A DNA stretch of 29,393 nucleotides from CAJBLF01 sp964495905 (GTDB taxonomy: Bacteria; Patescibacteriota; Gracilibacteria; Absconditabacterales; Absconditicoccaceae). The notes beneath the pieces are model-generated. The model saw nothing but the letters and a program-made list of their open reading frames with translations, was not told where the DNA came from and made no database searches. This document shows, one piece after another, positions 8,320 through 16,493 of the stretch. Numbering within the stretch: position 1 is the first letter of the stretch; each line of letters begins with the position of its first letter. Where the stretch lies: NCBI GenBank assembly GCA_964495905.1, contig CAZBWN010000021.1, forward strand, positions 1 through 29,393, written 5' to 3'. Made by a program: the position numbers and the translations under genes.

Positions 8320-10043
8320 TATCTCCATTCTTGGCTCATTTGCTTCTTCCTATAGGAATTTGCGAATCTATGCGCCTCATCCCTAGCTTTTAATAGAATC
8401 TTATCGGCTTGGTCGTAGACCATGGCTGTTTCGTGGATTTTGAGGTTGTCATCGAGGCGGTAGATAATTTCTCAAATTTTCTCTCCAAATCCTCCCTTTG
8501 GTTTCCCTCCTTTTTCCCCCGGCTTCGCGGAGGACAAGTCAAGGAGGACTTTAGTCTTTCATATGTTTGATTTCTTTCTCGCTTCACCTTTTCCTAAGGA
8601 AATAATATCAATCTGACTGACTATTTTTTTCCGTTCGGGATACTCTTTGCAGAGCTTTTTTACTACGCCTAGCTGACCTTTTCCTCCATCAATAACCAAT
8701 AGATTTGGCAATTCTCATCAGTTTTTTTGCCTGCGTTCCAGGAGTTCTTGGAGTGCTTCGTAATCATCGGATTTTTTGGCTTTGATCTTGTATTTGCGGT
8801 ATCATTTTTTGTAGGGGAGTCCTGCCATGAAGTAAGAAAGTCCTCCGCTGGTCCATCCACCGCTGAGGTGGGAGATATCGATGCATTCTATTCTGTACGG
8901 GATGTTTTTGAGTCCATATCTTGTGGTGAGCGTCTTGAACATATCGTTGATAAATGTGCTTTCTTCCTGGAGTGTCTGTGTGATGATATAGGATTCCAAA
9001 AAGTTCTCTCCTAGCTTCCAAAGCTCTTTGGTGGCTGTTTTTCCTAGTTTAACAAAGCTTTTGCTGGTGATCTGGATCTCGTTCTTATTTTTTTCCATCT
9101 TTGCTTCTCCAAATGTCCTTTGGATGGCTAGATAGAGGCTGTCTTCATCGATATCGCTCTGCTGCTCTTTGCTCGTGATGATATCCACCAGTTTTCCTTG
9201 CGTAAATACCAGTACTGTGTAGATATAATGGGTTCCGATAGGTTTCATAAGTGCGAGATATCCGTCCTTTCTTTCTGGAAGGACGACATTCTGCTTTTCT
9301 ACGAATCATTGCAAAGATTGGTAGATATCCCTCAGTTGTGCAGCCCATTCAAAGTTTTCGTGGATGATCGCTTCTTCGATCTGATGGTAGATCTCTTCTT
9401 CTATGGGTTTTGTGTTTCCTTTGAAAAATGAGGTGATGATTGCTATGATGTCTTGATAGTCTTTCTTTAAATCCTCCACCACTTCGTGGTCCCCCTCCTT
9501 TCTCAAGGAGGACATTTGCTCTTTAGCTAATTTGCATCGGCCACGGCAGAGTCAAAAGTAGTAATCGGAGCATAATTTTCATTGTCTGAATTGGGTGTTT
9601 TTACAGCCTCTGAATTTCAATATCTGTCTCATATACTGCAAAAACTTTTTGAGCTGGATGGTATCATTTTTTGGCCCGATGTAGAGCGCATTATCGTTGA
9701 GTTTTTTCCTTGTCAGGAAAATCTGAGGAAAGGATTCTTTCGTTATTTTGATATATACATAGCTATTATCCGCTTTGAGGAGGTTGTTATATTCCGGCTG
9801 ATGTTGTTTGATCAGATTATCTTCAAGATAGAGCGCTTCGCTTTGGTTTTTTACGGTAAGAAAATCGACTTTATCCGCTTTTTCCAGCATCTCTTGTTTT
9901 CGGAGCGAGTTGGGTGCAAAGTATTGTCAGAGCCTTTTTTGGAGATTTTTTGCTTTTCCGATATACAAAATAGTTCATTTTCTGTCTTTGAACAGGTAAA
10001 CTCAGGCATTGATTGGAATTTTGCTGATATCGGTGGTGAACAT
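8319..10043 (-). CDS. uvrC: UvrABC excinuclease subunit C
   Basis: A 574-residue protein that makes the dual incisions in nucleotide excision repair with UvrA and UvrB. The N-terminal GIY-YIG nuclease domain reads AGVYLFKDRKGTILYIGKAK at residues 13-32, with two of its glycines coded by UGA. A cysteine cluster follows (CKNTQ, LCSDYYFGLCRGRC; residues about 148-168). The UVR domain that contacts UvrB is at about 210-245 (EEEIYHQIEEAIIHENFEWA). The RNase H-like endonuclease domain has CIDISHLSGG, VIDGGKGQL and RDEAHRFA. The protein stops 13 residues after DEAHRFA, so the usual C-terminal helix-hairpin-helix domain is absent. Two stretches of repeat DNA lie inside the frame (9469-9513 and 8487-8549) and add linker peptides between domains. 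The ATG at 10043 is supported by the family's usual start about 10 residues before GVY. Confidence 0.95.
8487..8549 (-). repeat. palindromic repeat inserted in frame in uvrC (C-terminal copy)
   Basis: It begins AAATCCTCC and ends AAGGAGGAC, like the intergenic copies, but carries a different centre containing 19 bases identical to 230-248. On the minus strand it encodes VLLDLSSAKPGEKGGKPKGG and one Phe. This sits between the VIDGGKGQL segment and DEAHRFA, where relatives have a short loop. Confidence 0.6.
9469..9513 (-). repeat. palindromic repeat inserted in frame in uvrC (N-terminal copy)
   Basis: Forty-five bases beginning AAATCCTCC and ending CAAGGAGGAC, the same length and layout as the intergenic copy at 10370-10414. 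Read in the uvrC frame it encodes MSSLRKEGDHEVVEDL, placed between the cysteine cluster (CRGRCKLAKEQ) and the helical segment before the UVR domain. Confidence 0.75.
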
Positions 10044-10089
10044 GAAGAAGAATTTAGAATTTAGAAAATAGAATTTAGAAAACAGAATA

Positions 10090-10117
10090 AATGTAAATTA
10101 TGCTACATAAATTGCAA
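10090..10117 (-). promoter_or_regulatory. probable uvrC promoter
   Basis: TTGCAA at 10112-10117 and TACATT at 10090-10095, 16 bases apart on the minus strand, about 47 bases upstream of the uvrC start. Between promoter and start lie near-repeats of AATTTAGAA. Confidence 0.45.
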
Positions 10118-10144
10118 GTTTGATTGGTAGTGCGAGGATTTTGC

Positions 10145-10172
10145 TTGAAATTGTTTTCTGAATCACTATGTT
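10145..10172 (+). promoter_or_regulatory. possible promoter of the small membrane-protein gene
   Basis: TTGAAA at 10145-10150, 16 bases, then TATGTT at 10167-10172, placed 32 bases before the ATG at 10204. Confidence 0.35.
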
Positions 10173-10203
10173 TTCTACCCAAACAAAAAAATCTTAAAAA
10201 ATT

Positions 10204-10350
10204 ATGAGAAAGTTTTATGCAAAAATTAATGAAAAATTTGAATTATTCTTAATTATTATTACCTTTTTTTTATTGGTGATAGGTGCCTGTATATTGGGAT
10301 GTATCCGTATATGGAATGAAAAGAAATATTTAGCTACGGGTATTCCGTAG
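10204..10350 (+). CDS. 48-residue single-pass membrane protein
   Basis: A short plus-strand frame starting MRKFYAKINEKFELFLIIIT. It has one hydrophobic helix (residues about 13-33, LFLIIITFFLLVIGACILGC) and a charged tail (IRIWNEKKYLATGIP), then UAG. It uses no UGA. A plausible promoter lies upstream and an intergenic repeat follows. It lies alone between uvrC and the sigma-4 regulator gene. The hydrophobic core with charged flanks argues for a real small membrane protein, but with no homologue recognised a chance frame cannot be excluded. The rest of 10044-10497 holds the uvrC leader repeats, this gene, one repeat copy and two hairpins. Confidence 0.45.
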   Translation: MRKFYAKINEKFELFLIIITFFLLVIGACILGCIRIWNEKKYLATGIP

Positions 10351-10369
10351 TTTTTTTTAAATATTTTTT

Positions 10370-10414
10370 AAATCCTCCTGTGCTTCGCACCACCCCTCCT
10401 TTACAAAGGAGGAC
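10370..10414. repeat. intergenic palindromic repeat, CCTCC/GGAGGAC family
   Basis: A 45-base copy starting AAATCCTCCTGTGCTTCGC and ending AAAGGAGGAC. It has an inner hairpin around CTTCG and outer CCTCC/GGAGG arms. Related copies are at 9469, 17767 and 19683. Confidence 0.75.
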
Positions 10415-10433
10415 AAAACAAAATAAAATAAAC

Positions 10434-10457
10434 AAAAAACCCTGCCGTGAAGCAGAG
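10434..10457 (-). terminator. terminator of the sigma-4/HARE-HTH gene
   Basis: On the minus strand CTCTGC pairs with GCAGGG (one G-U pair) around a 6-base loop, followed by six T. Confidence 0.6.
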
Positions 10458-10470
10458 TCTCTATGTATTT

Positions 10471-10490
10471 CCTCGCCCTGAAGGACGGGG
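10471..10490. repeat. GC-rich hairpin next to the regulator stop codon
   Basis: CCTCGCCC, a TGAA loop and GGACGGGG form an imperfect 8-bp stem 7 bases past the stop codon. Similar hairpins occur at ends of IS200/IS605-type elements, but no transposase is nearby, so it may simply be part of the 3' untranslated region. Confidence 0.4.
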
Positions 10491-10497
10491 TTGATAA

Positions 10498-11598
10498 TTA
10501 TTTTTTAGATGATTTTACAAGTTCGTATACTCCTTTTTCTACTCTCTTGAAAAGATCCTTGTATTTTTGAAGATTTAACATAACGGTGTTAGGACTTACC
10601 ATTTTCTCTTTTAACATCTCTTTGCAAAGTTCCTTAACATTCATAGCTCTGTCGTTTCTTTCAAATATCCTTACTAAGATTTCTTTTACCATACCTCCTT
10701 CATATCACCGTTCTTTGAGTCCGTAGATTCCAAGTCCGAGATTTACGAAGAGATCGTTATTTTTTACTAATTCGTTGTGAACTGTGTTGATCTTGATAGC
10801 TTTTGCTGGGAATCGTTCCATGATCTTTGATGGAAGCTCCTGGTAATGAACTGGTTTATTGATCCTTCTCATAGTGTAAAGAATCTTCAATTTGATAGTC
10901 TTTGGATTTACATCAGCAAATGTAGGTAATCCTACTTTTCCATCAAATACGTTTATCTCTCTGATAGAATCAAAGAAGTTTACGTAGAAAAGATCGTTTT
11001 TCATATAATGGACATCTTTGTAGTCTTTTGCGAAATTTTCTTTCATCCATCCGATGAATTCGTACAAGTCTTGGCTCTTAGCTCTTTTTTCAAAGTAAGA
11101 ACTGATGGTAAGCACCATCTTAGTCAAAAGATCTTCGTATAATGGTTCGAGGTAGAATGCTTTGTTCAAATATTTATTTCTTTTGAGGTAGGTAACGTCG
11201 AAGTCAGAAACGAGAATTAATTTAAGTTCTTGTTTAGAAAATTTAAATATATTCTTGTTTACGAGTTTAGAGATCAATATATCTTCTAGAAGCAACCCTC
11301 CATGAACATCAAGAATCTTTTTAGCTTCTTGAAGAACTTCCATATAGGTGTCGTTTCCTACGATAAGTCTTCTGAATCTCATCAATGCTTGAGTTTCTAT
11401 CTGTCTGATTCTTTCTCTGGTCAAGGAATATTCCTTTCCAATTCTTTGGAGAGGCGTCTCTTTTGATCCATCGAGACCGAATTTCTTCATAAGCACCAAT
11501 CTTTCCTTTGGTTTACAATATATCAAAATGTCCTTTAAGTTTGTTTTCTCAATATCCACCTTGAGTTTCTTGTCGTCCATTTTTACGTTAAAATTCAT
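10498..11598 (-). CDS. sigma-70 region 4 fused to HARE-HTH modules, probable transcription regulator
   Basis: A 366-residue protein. Residues about 27-78 are a good sigma-70 region 4: KPKERLVLMKKFGLDGSKET, then the helix-turn-helix LQRIGKEYSLTRERIRQIET. There is no region 2, so it is not a complete sigma factor. Residues about 235-295 (TMRRINKPVHYQELPSKIME to FVNLGLGIYGLKE) and 304-360 (VKEILVRIFERNDRAMNVKE to RVEKGVYELV) look like two HARE-HTH (HB1/ASXL) winged-helix modules, the fold also found in the RNA polymerase delta subunit. The middle (about 90-230) is helical and unassigned. A UGA glycine at 10705 (ERGYEGG) joins the second module to the rest. It probably binds promoter DNA or RNA polymerase in the cytoplasm. 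It lies downstream of ychF but has its own promoter-like site. Confidence 0.85.
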
Positions 11599-11657
11599 TG
11601 AGGTTAATTTAGCTAATTAAAATGAAGTATTTTTTTAGGCATAAATTCACTTTCCAA

Positions 11658-11685
11658 GTGATAAGAATTTGCTCATTAATGTCAA
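11658..11685 (-). promoter_or_regulatory. probable promoter of the sigma-4/HARE-HTH gene
   Basis: TTGACA at 11680-11685 and TATCAC at 11658-11663, 16 bases apart on the minus strand, about 60 bases before the start codon at 11598. Confidence 0.45.
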
Positions 11686-11733
11686 GAGATTGTTCAGATA
11701 TTTTTTTGTACTCTTCTGCCTCTTGTAGCCCTC

Positions 11734-12843
11734 TTATACATTGAATTTGAAGATGATGCAATCACCATCCTGTACTATATACTCCTTTCCTTCCAATTTT
11801 ACAAGTCATTTTTCCTTGGCTTTGACCCAAGAACCTTGTGCTACCAAATCATTATATTTGACCACTTCAGCTTTGATGAATCATTTTTCAAAGTCAGTAT
11901 GGATGGCTCCTGCTGCCTGTGGAGCAGTAGATCCGATAGGTGTGGTCCAAGATCTTGTCTCTATTTCTCCCGTAGTGAAATAGTACATCAGTCCCACTTT
12001 TTCAAATCCTAGTTTGATAAGATCATCCAATGTCGGAATATGGGTTACTTTATCCATATCTAGCAATTCTCTGATGAATTCGTCTTTGTCTTCATTGCTC
12101 ATATCCATCATCTCTGATTCCAGTTTTGCACAGACGATACAGACCGGACTTTCTAGCTTTATCATGAATTCATTCGCTATCTCGTGTGCGCGTGGGATAT
12201 CATCTTGTCCGATATTGATGGCGTAGACGATCGGTTTCGTAGTCAGGAAGTTGTATGATTTGATGAGTTTCTGATCATCTTTTGATAATCTTGCTTTGAT
12301 ATTGTGTGCGATTTTTCCTTGGAGAAGGGCAGTCTGGATCTCCATAAGGATCTCCACTATCCTGACTTCCTCTTTGCTTCCTTTTCCTACTTTTGTTTTC
12401 TTCGCAAGATTAGGCAAAATCCTGTCGATGACTTCTAGATCGGCGAAAATAAGCTCGGTATTGATAATTTCTACATCTCTCATCGGGTCAACTCCTCATT
12501 CTACATGCACGACTTCGCTATCTTTGAAATATCTGAGCACTTGCACGATGGCATCCACTTCTCTGATGTGAGAAAGAAATTTATTTCCCAATCATTCTCC
12601 TTTACTGGCTCATTTTACGAGACCTGCAATATCCACAAATTCTATATGAGAATATATTTTCTTTTTTGAATGTCCCATCTCGCCCAATACATCGACTCTA
12701 GCATCCTTGACATCGACGATCCCTACATTTGGGTTGATCGTACAAAAGGGAAAATTTTCTGCTGGCGCAGCGTATGATTTGGTAAGCGCGTTGAAAAGCG
12801 TGGATTTACCGATATTAGGCATTCAGACGATTCCTATTCTCAT
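11734..12843 (-). CDS. ychF: redox-regulated ATPase/GTPase YchF (Obg family)
   Basis: A 369-residue protein, the usual YchF length. The P-loop is MRIGIVGMPNIGKSTLFNAL at the N terminus, with the glycine before MPN coded by UGA. The ILGLVG..N.GKST form, FPFCTINPNVGIV (switch I) and FVDIAGLVKGASKGEGLGNK (G3) are typical. The base-recognition motif is YAINIGQDD, in the NxxE-like form that lets YchF prefer ATP. The coiled-coil arm is at about 135-200, and the C-terminal TGS domain ends WVKAKEKGLVKLEGKEYIVQ and DGDCIIFKFNV. It binds ribosomes and affects translation and stress responses in other bacteria. AT-rich direct repeats touch the start codon, and there is no Shine-Dalgarno sequence. Confidence 0.95.
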
Positions 12844-12893
12844 AAAAAATAATGAATAATTAAAAATGAATAATGAATAATGATGGAATTTTT
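12844..12893 (-). repeat. AT-rich direct repeats abutting the ychF start
   Basis: Near-repeats of AATGAATAATTA on the plus strand, reading ATTCATT on the ychF-sense strand and almost free of G there. They fill the whole gap between ychF and the gene upstream. The same sequence is at 17100-17140, upstream of rlmE. Confidence 0.6.
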
Positions 12894-13322
12894 TTAATAC
12901 TTAATTAATTGATGTGTAATTACAAATTGCAATTGTTTTTTTATTTCCATATCTTCAATAGTATCAAACTCTATTATTTCGTCTGCTAGGGCTCTGAGAA
13001 ATCTCAGATCGATTCATTTTCTGATCAGCAATACTAATTTTTTTCCTAAGGCTTTGGCATATCCTACCTCTAATAACATACCTTCGCTTTTTTCTCCACT
13101 TTCTATAAATGCAACAATTATATCAGATTTTTTGACTTCGATGAATGCTTGTCTTATGATTTGATCGGTTGGTGTACTGATAGCTCCTCGATTTTGTGTA
13201 TCACGATAAAAGATAAATGCCGTATTACCTGTTTCTTCAATCATATCGGAAATGATCCCTAATCTTTTTTTGAGAATTTCTTTATCAGAGTCTAAAAATT
13301 TATATGCGATGTAATATCTCAT
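12894..13322 (-). CDS. nucleoside 2-deoxyribosyltransferase-like protein
   Basis: A 142-residue protein starting MRYYIAYKFLDSDKEILKKR. The fold signature of the deoxyribosyltransferase family is clear: an N-terminal strand, the nucleotide-binding middle (DIIVAFIESGEKSEGMLLEV) and GYAKALGKKLVLLI, in which the glutamate of LLEVGYA matches the catalytic Glu. The family exchanges or hydrolyses the base of (deoxy)nucleotides. The N-terminal half also holds FIFYRDTQNRGAISTPTDQI, which may contact substrate. One UGA glycine lies at codon 103, and the protein continues about 38 residues past it to a UAA at 12894. Its substrate cannot be told from sequence; salvage or nucleotide sanitation would fit a host-dependent cell. 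It lies immediately upstream of ychF. Confidence 0.75.
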
Positions 13323-13375
13323 AATAAATCAATTAATAACTAAAAATTAATAATTAGTAACGATGGTATTTTTTA
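13323..13375 (-). repeat. AT-rich direct repeats abutting the deoxyribosyltransferase-like gene
   Basis: Near-tandem AATTAATAACTA units directly precede the start codon at 13322, followed by GATGGTATTTTTT as in the copies at 12844 and 17100. Confidence 0.5.
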
Positions 13376-13406
13376 TGCAATCAATTACATTTTTTTCTTT
13401 TTTTTT

Positions 13407-13509
13407 GTCATTTCGACCGAACAAGGTGAGTGGAGAAATCGCTTTACATTGTTTCCATTTTAAACTGATATATGTTATAAAGGGATTTCTCGACTTCGCT
13501 CGAAATGAC
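13407..13509. repeat. long intergenic inverted repeat, GTCATTTCGA type
   Basis: The left end GTCATTTCGACCGAAC with GGAGAAATC is answered on the right by GGATTTCTCGACTTCGCTCG and AAATGAC. The arms are about 25-30 bases around a 50-base AT-rich centre. A further degenerate half (CTCGAGATGAC) lies at 13519-13529. Similar intergenic inverted repeats are widespread in bacteria. Confidence 0.7.
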
Positions 13510-13541
13510 AAATAGTTGCTCGAGATGACAATTGTATTTTT

Positions 13542-14552
13542 CTAGTTGATCTCAATATCTATATGTCTCACTTGTGGGAATTTATCTTTGATCTTCTTTT
13601 CTACTGCATCTATTTTTGTCCCTATGATTCTCGGTACTCTTCTCGTATAATCGATACAGAATTCTAAAAAATCACTGTAACTTTCTTGTACTCTTTCATA
13701 TTCATTCTTCAGAAAATTATTTCTGTTTATCTCTTTCAATAGTCCTGTTCCATTACACTCTATTTCACATTTGATATGGTAGGTATCCATATCCAACATC
13801 GTGGATTTGAAATCAATCACCCTTTCTATCGTTTCGTCTTGTTCCATGAGCTCTATGATCGCTTCTTTTGTTTCTATAGGGATGGATTGTCCGATCAGAA
13901 GTTTCCTATTTTTGTTGATCAATATGATTGCCATATATCATAAGAGTATCCCGATTATGATAGAGGTTATTGCATCTCGTACGGGATTTTTTGTAATATA
14001 TGTACACAATAATCCTAGAGTCGCTATTGTTACTCCGATCACTGCTATCGTATCTTCATATACTACTGCTAAGGTTATGGGATCCGCATGTTCTATTATG
14101 TGTTTCCATTTCTTATGTGTTGATGATTTTTTGATTTCATTGATGGCTATCCCAAGGGTGATCGATTCAATGATAAATGATATCGCTAAGATGATGAATG
14201 TCCGCTGACTGATATGTATCTCTTCTGGTGCCATAAGTGCTACGACTCCATGATACGTAGTCACTCCAGCTCATACGAAAAATATCCCACATGCAGAGAT
14301 CAGTGCCCGTAAAAATCTTTCTTTCCTATATCCATACGCAAAAGTGTCTGTAGCTTGTTTTGTAGAACGTTTGACACCTATCATAAGCAATGCTTGGTTG
14401 GCAGTATCAGCCACACTATGGATGAACTCTGAGAATAATGATCATGATCATGATGCCAGAAATCATAATAGTTTGATGACGGCGATGATAGTATTTCCTA
14501 TGACTGCTGCTGAAATCGATATCCATCATTTTTGGTGTTTTAATTTTTTCAT
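13542..14552 (-). CDS. cation diffusion facilitator (ZnT9-like) metal transporter
   Basis: A 336-residue inner-membrane transporter starting MKKLKHQKGWISISAAVIGN. CDF proteins export divalent metals (Zn, Fe, Co, Mn) in exchange for protons. Six hydrophobic helices span residues about 10-240. TM2 carries the metal-site motif as H45-xxx-D49 (SEFIHSVADTANQ). TM5 has YEDTIAVIGVTIATLG, where most CDFs have HxxxD; the acidic variant resembles the ZnT9 branch. The C-terminal cytoplasmic domain follows (IETKEAIIELMEQDETIERV to FPQVRHIDIEIN). UGA codes several glycines, including two in ASGSGSLFS. It is the last gene of a metal/redox operon, 54 bases after the DUF2769-like gene, and ends in UAG. Confidence 0.9.
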
Positions 14553-14606
14553 CTTTTGAATCAGTATTTTATCACTATAAAAATATTTTTCTCTTCTGCG
14601 CTTTTA

Positions 14607-14804
14607 TTATTTTTGCTCTATGCAAAAATAATATCCTTCCAAATTTAATTTTTTGTATACTGGACATCATCCGCATATGCAGCCTTGCCTTTCTTTGATG
14701 CATTTGCTTTTTTTTCAGATACAATAAGCTATTTTTTCTTTTCCTATTTTACTGGAACATTCTTTGAAGCTCGGACATGTTTTGCATATACAATCTTTGG
14801 TCAT
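14607..14804 (-). CDS. DUF2769-like cysteine-rich small protein
   Basis: A 65-residue protein hidden by two UGA codons. It starts MTKDCICKTCPSFKECSSKI and continues AYCIGKKSKCIKERQGCICG and GCPVYKKLNLEGYYFCIEQK. Ten cysteines appear in the order CxCxxC...C...C...C...CxCxxC...C. This double CxCxxCP layout matches my memory of DUF2769, known from methanogens and uncultured bacteria. It probably binds a metal or an iron-sulfur cluster. It starts 2 bases after the stop of the flavoprotein gene, so the two are surely co-transcribed and may work together. No signal peptide. Confidence 0.8.
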
Positions 14805-14806
14805 TT

Positions 14807-15721
14807 TTAATTTGCAGTATAGTCATAAAGCCAACTTGTAGGATCTACTTTTCTAGCTAATTTTGTTTCGGTCATCACATTTTGAGCCAACAATCTCACT
14901 TCTTCGGTATAACAATCGTTCATGACTATTTTTTTGTCCTCATAAGTGGAATTACATACGGAGGACATTGCATACATACTGCTGAATGGCGGGAAAACCA
15001 TTCCAAAATTATTGAGCGTCATAAAGAGATTGGATATGGTCATGCCAGCTCCTGCTTCGTGACCGGTGACTATGATGCCGGCAACTTTTCCTAGAAAACG
15101 TCTCAATAAACCACTGCCGGGGATAGCATTGTCTGCTGTGAGTTCTATGAATTTCATATGTTTTATATTCAGGGCCTTATTCTTGGTTTGTTTGGGATCT
15201 GCAGGTTGCAGACTTCAATCCAAGCTTATGCATCTGTCGATGAATGCTGCCATCAATGTAGAGATTTTGAAATTGTTGACGGGCGTCGCAAAAATTATCG
15301 CATCAGCTTCTAATATCTTATCATAGAGGATGTTGCTCATATCATCGCCTCTTGGTGTGTCTTTGGGATAGCATGAACAATAGAAATGACATTGCGTGTT
15401 AGCCGTAGAATAGCATGCTCTGCAATGCTTTATATCATATTTTTTCAAGCTGATAAGTTCAGTATCTGCTCATGATTTCTTGCATTGTTCGAGACATTGT
15501 TTCAATAACGCTTCTGAATTTGAGCTTTCTTGCGCCATATCAAATTCATCTCTTGCTGATCCGGAGATACCCAAAACTTTTATTTTTTTCTTACGATTCT
15601 TGATCAACGATTTTGCTTCTTTGATGGTGTCTTTTTGGATCTGTTGGAATCTCTTGAGTGTTGTACTATCTATATCAAGTCTCTTCATCAATTCTTTATC
15701 TGATAATTTATTTTGTTTCAT
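14807..15721 (-). CDS. NAD(P)H-dependent FMN reductase / iron-sulfur flavoprotein-like
   Basis: A 304-residue protein of the flavodoxin-like fold. After a charged 46-residue N-terminal helix (MKQNKLSDKELMKRLDIDST), the FMN phosphate loop reads KVLGISGSARDEF at about 48-60. A cysteine motif follows, KHCRACYSTANTQCHFYCSC (Cys 100, 103, 111, 115, 117), as in iron-sulfur flavoproteins, which carry a cluster next to FMN. ADAIIFATPVNNFKISTLMA is the family's central strand and flavin loop. KVAGIIVTGHEAGAGMTISN is the second flavin-contacting region. Two glycines are UGA (after QCKKS and after CISLD). It likely passes electrons from NAD(P)H or a low-potential donor. I chose the ATG at 15721 because earlier codons overlap the cupredoxin gene. 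Confidence 0.85.
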
Positions 15722-15747
15722 GAGCGGTTTTGAAGTAAGATAAAACC

Positions 15748-16146
15748 TTATTTTACAACAATTATTCCTTTCATATTCAAATGTGGTACACAATGATACG
15801 CGTATGTCCCTGCTTTGCTGAATGTGTATGAAAAACTTTCTCACTGCTGTAAAGCCGCGCTGTTGAACAATTCATCATCTGCTACGACTGAATGAGCTAC
15901 ACTATCATTATTAGTTCGCGTCACTGTCTCACCTATAGCGACTTCTAGAGTTGCTGATGAAAATTGGAAATTAGCTATGGTGATGTTTTTTGTATTTGAT
16001 GAAGTCGTAGGTGTTGAAACATCTATTGCAGGAGCTGTTGCAGTCGGTGGTGTTGCTGCTGGAATAGCTGGTCTTGATTGAGATTGACTACATCCTGTAA
16101 TAAATATCAACGATGCCACTCAGATAAGAAGTGCTGTTTTTTTCAT
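15748..16146 (-). CDS. cupredoxin lipoprotein (type 1 copper, plastocyanin-like)
   Basis: A 132-residue protein. Residues 1-18 are a lipoprotein signal (KKTALLIGVASLIFITG) with lipobox cysteine C19. A Pro/Thr/Ala-rich linker follows to about 50. The cupredoxin domain runs 53-132 (NITIANFQFSSATLEVAIGE onward). All four type 1 copper ligands are present: H85 (VAHSVV), then C119, H122 and M125 in YHCVPHLNMKG. It should sit on the outer face of the cytoplasmic membrane and carry single electrons or buffer copper. Gly9 and Gly102 are UGA, so the gene is truncated under the standard code. It lies 18 bases after a small membrane-protein gene and 26 bases before the flavoprotein gene. A CDF metal transporter follows in the same operon. 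Confidence 0.92.
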
Positions 16147-16164
16147 GTATAGTTAAGTTAAAAT

Positions 16165-16386
16165 CTAAAACTTGAAATAAACCGATAATCAAAGAGTTCC
16201 ATGAATCAGAGCCAATAGCAAAGAAATCATCGCTACAATCGGATGAATCTTGAAGGGAATACGATATCATTTATGAATCAGCATTCAGAATATTGCTGTA
16301 GTCAAAAATCAGAGTAAGGTCAATATTCACATATACATGATGAGTGGTTTTCCGAGAATTAGGGTATAAGCTAGTTTTGCGATCAT
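16165..16386 (-). CDS. 73-residue two-helix membrane protein with conserved-looking histidines
   Basis: A protein visible only with UGA as glycine (five UGA codons): MIAKLAYTLILGKPLIMYMG, ILTLLGFLTTAIFGMLIHKG, YRIPFKIHPIVAMISLLLAL, IHGTLGLSVYFKF. Two hydrophobic helices (about 15-36 and 48-66) carry His38, His48 and His62 near the membrane faces, a layout seen in small haem-binding membrane proteins. Haem binding is inference. It heads the metal/redox operon and is followed after 18 bases by the cupredoxin gene, so an electron-transfer link between membrane and cupredoxin is attractive. It ends in UAG. AT-rich direct repeats (AGATTAAA units) precede its start at 16387-16430. Confidence 0.75.
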
Positions 16387-16493
16387 AACCTTAGATTAAA
16401 AGATTAAAAGATTTGGAAAATTAAAATATTGATCTCGTTTGAATAGTTGATTAATCTTTTAATATTAATAATATTTTAATATTCATAATATTG
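16387..16493. repeat. AT-rich leader repeats and AT palindromes
   Basis: 16390-16430 holds near-tandem AGATTAAA units upstream of the membrane-protein gene. 16455-16493 holds overlapping AATATT palindromes just past the rlmE stop codon, which could act as a weak terminator. Confidence 0.45.

Noticed and set aside
10471..10490. IS200/IS605 element end
   Set aside because: Only one hairpin of the expected kind; no tnpA or tnpB and no second end within the window.
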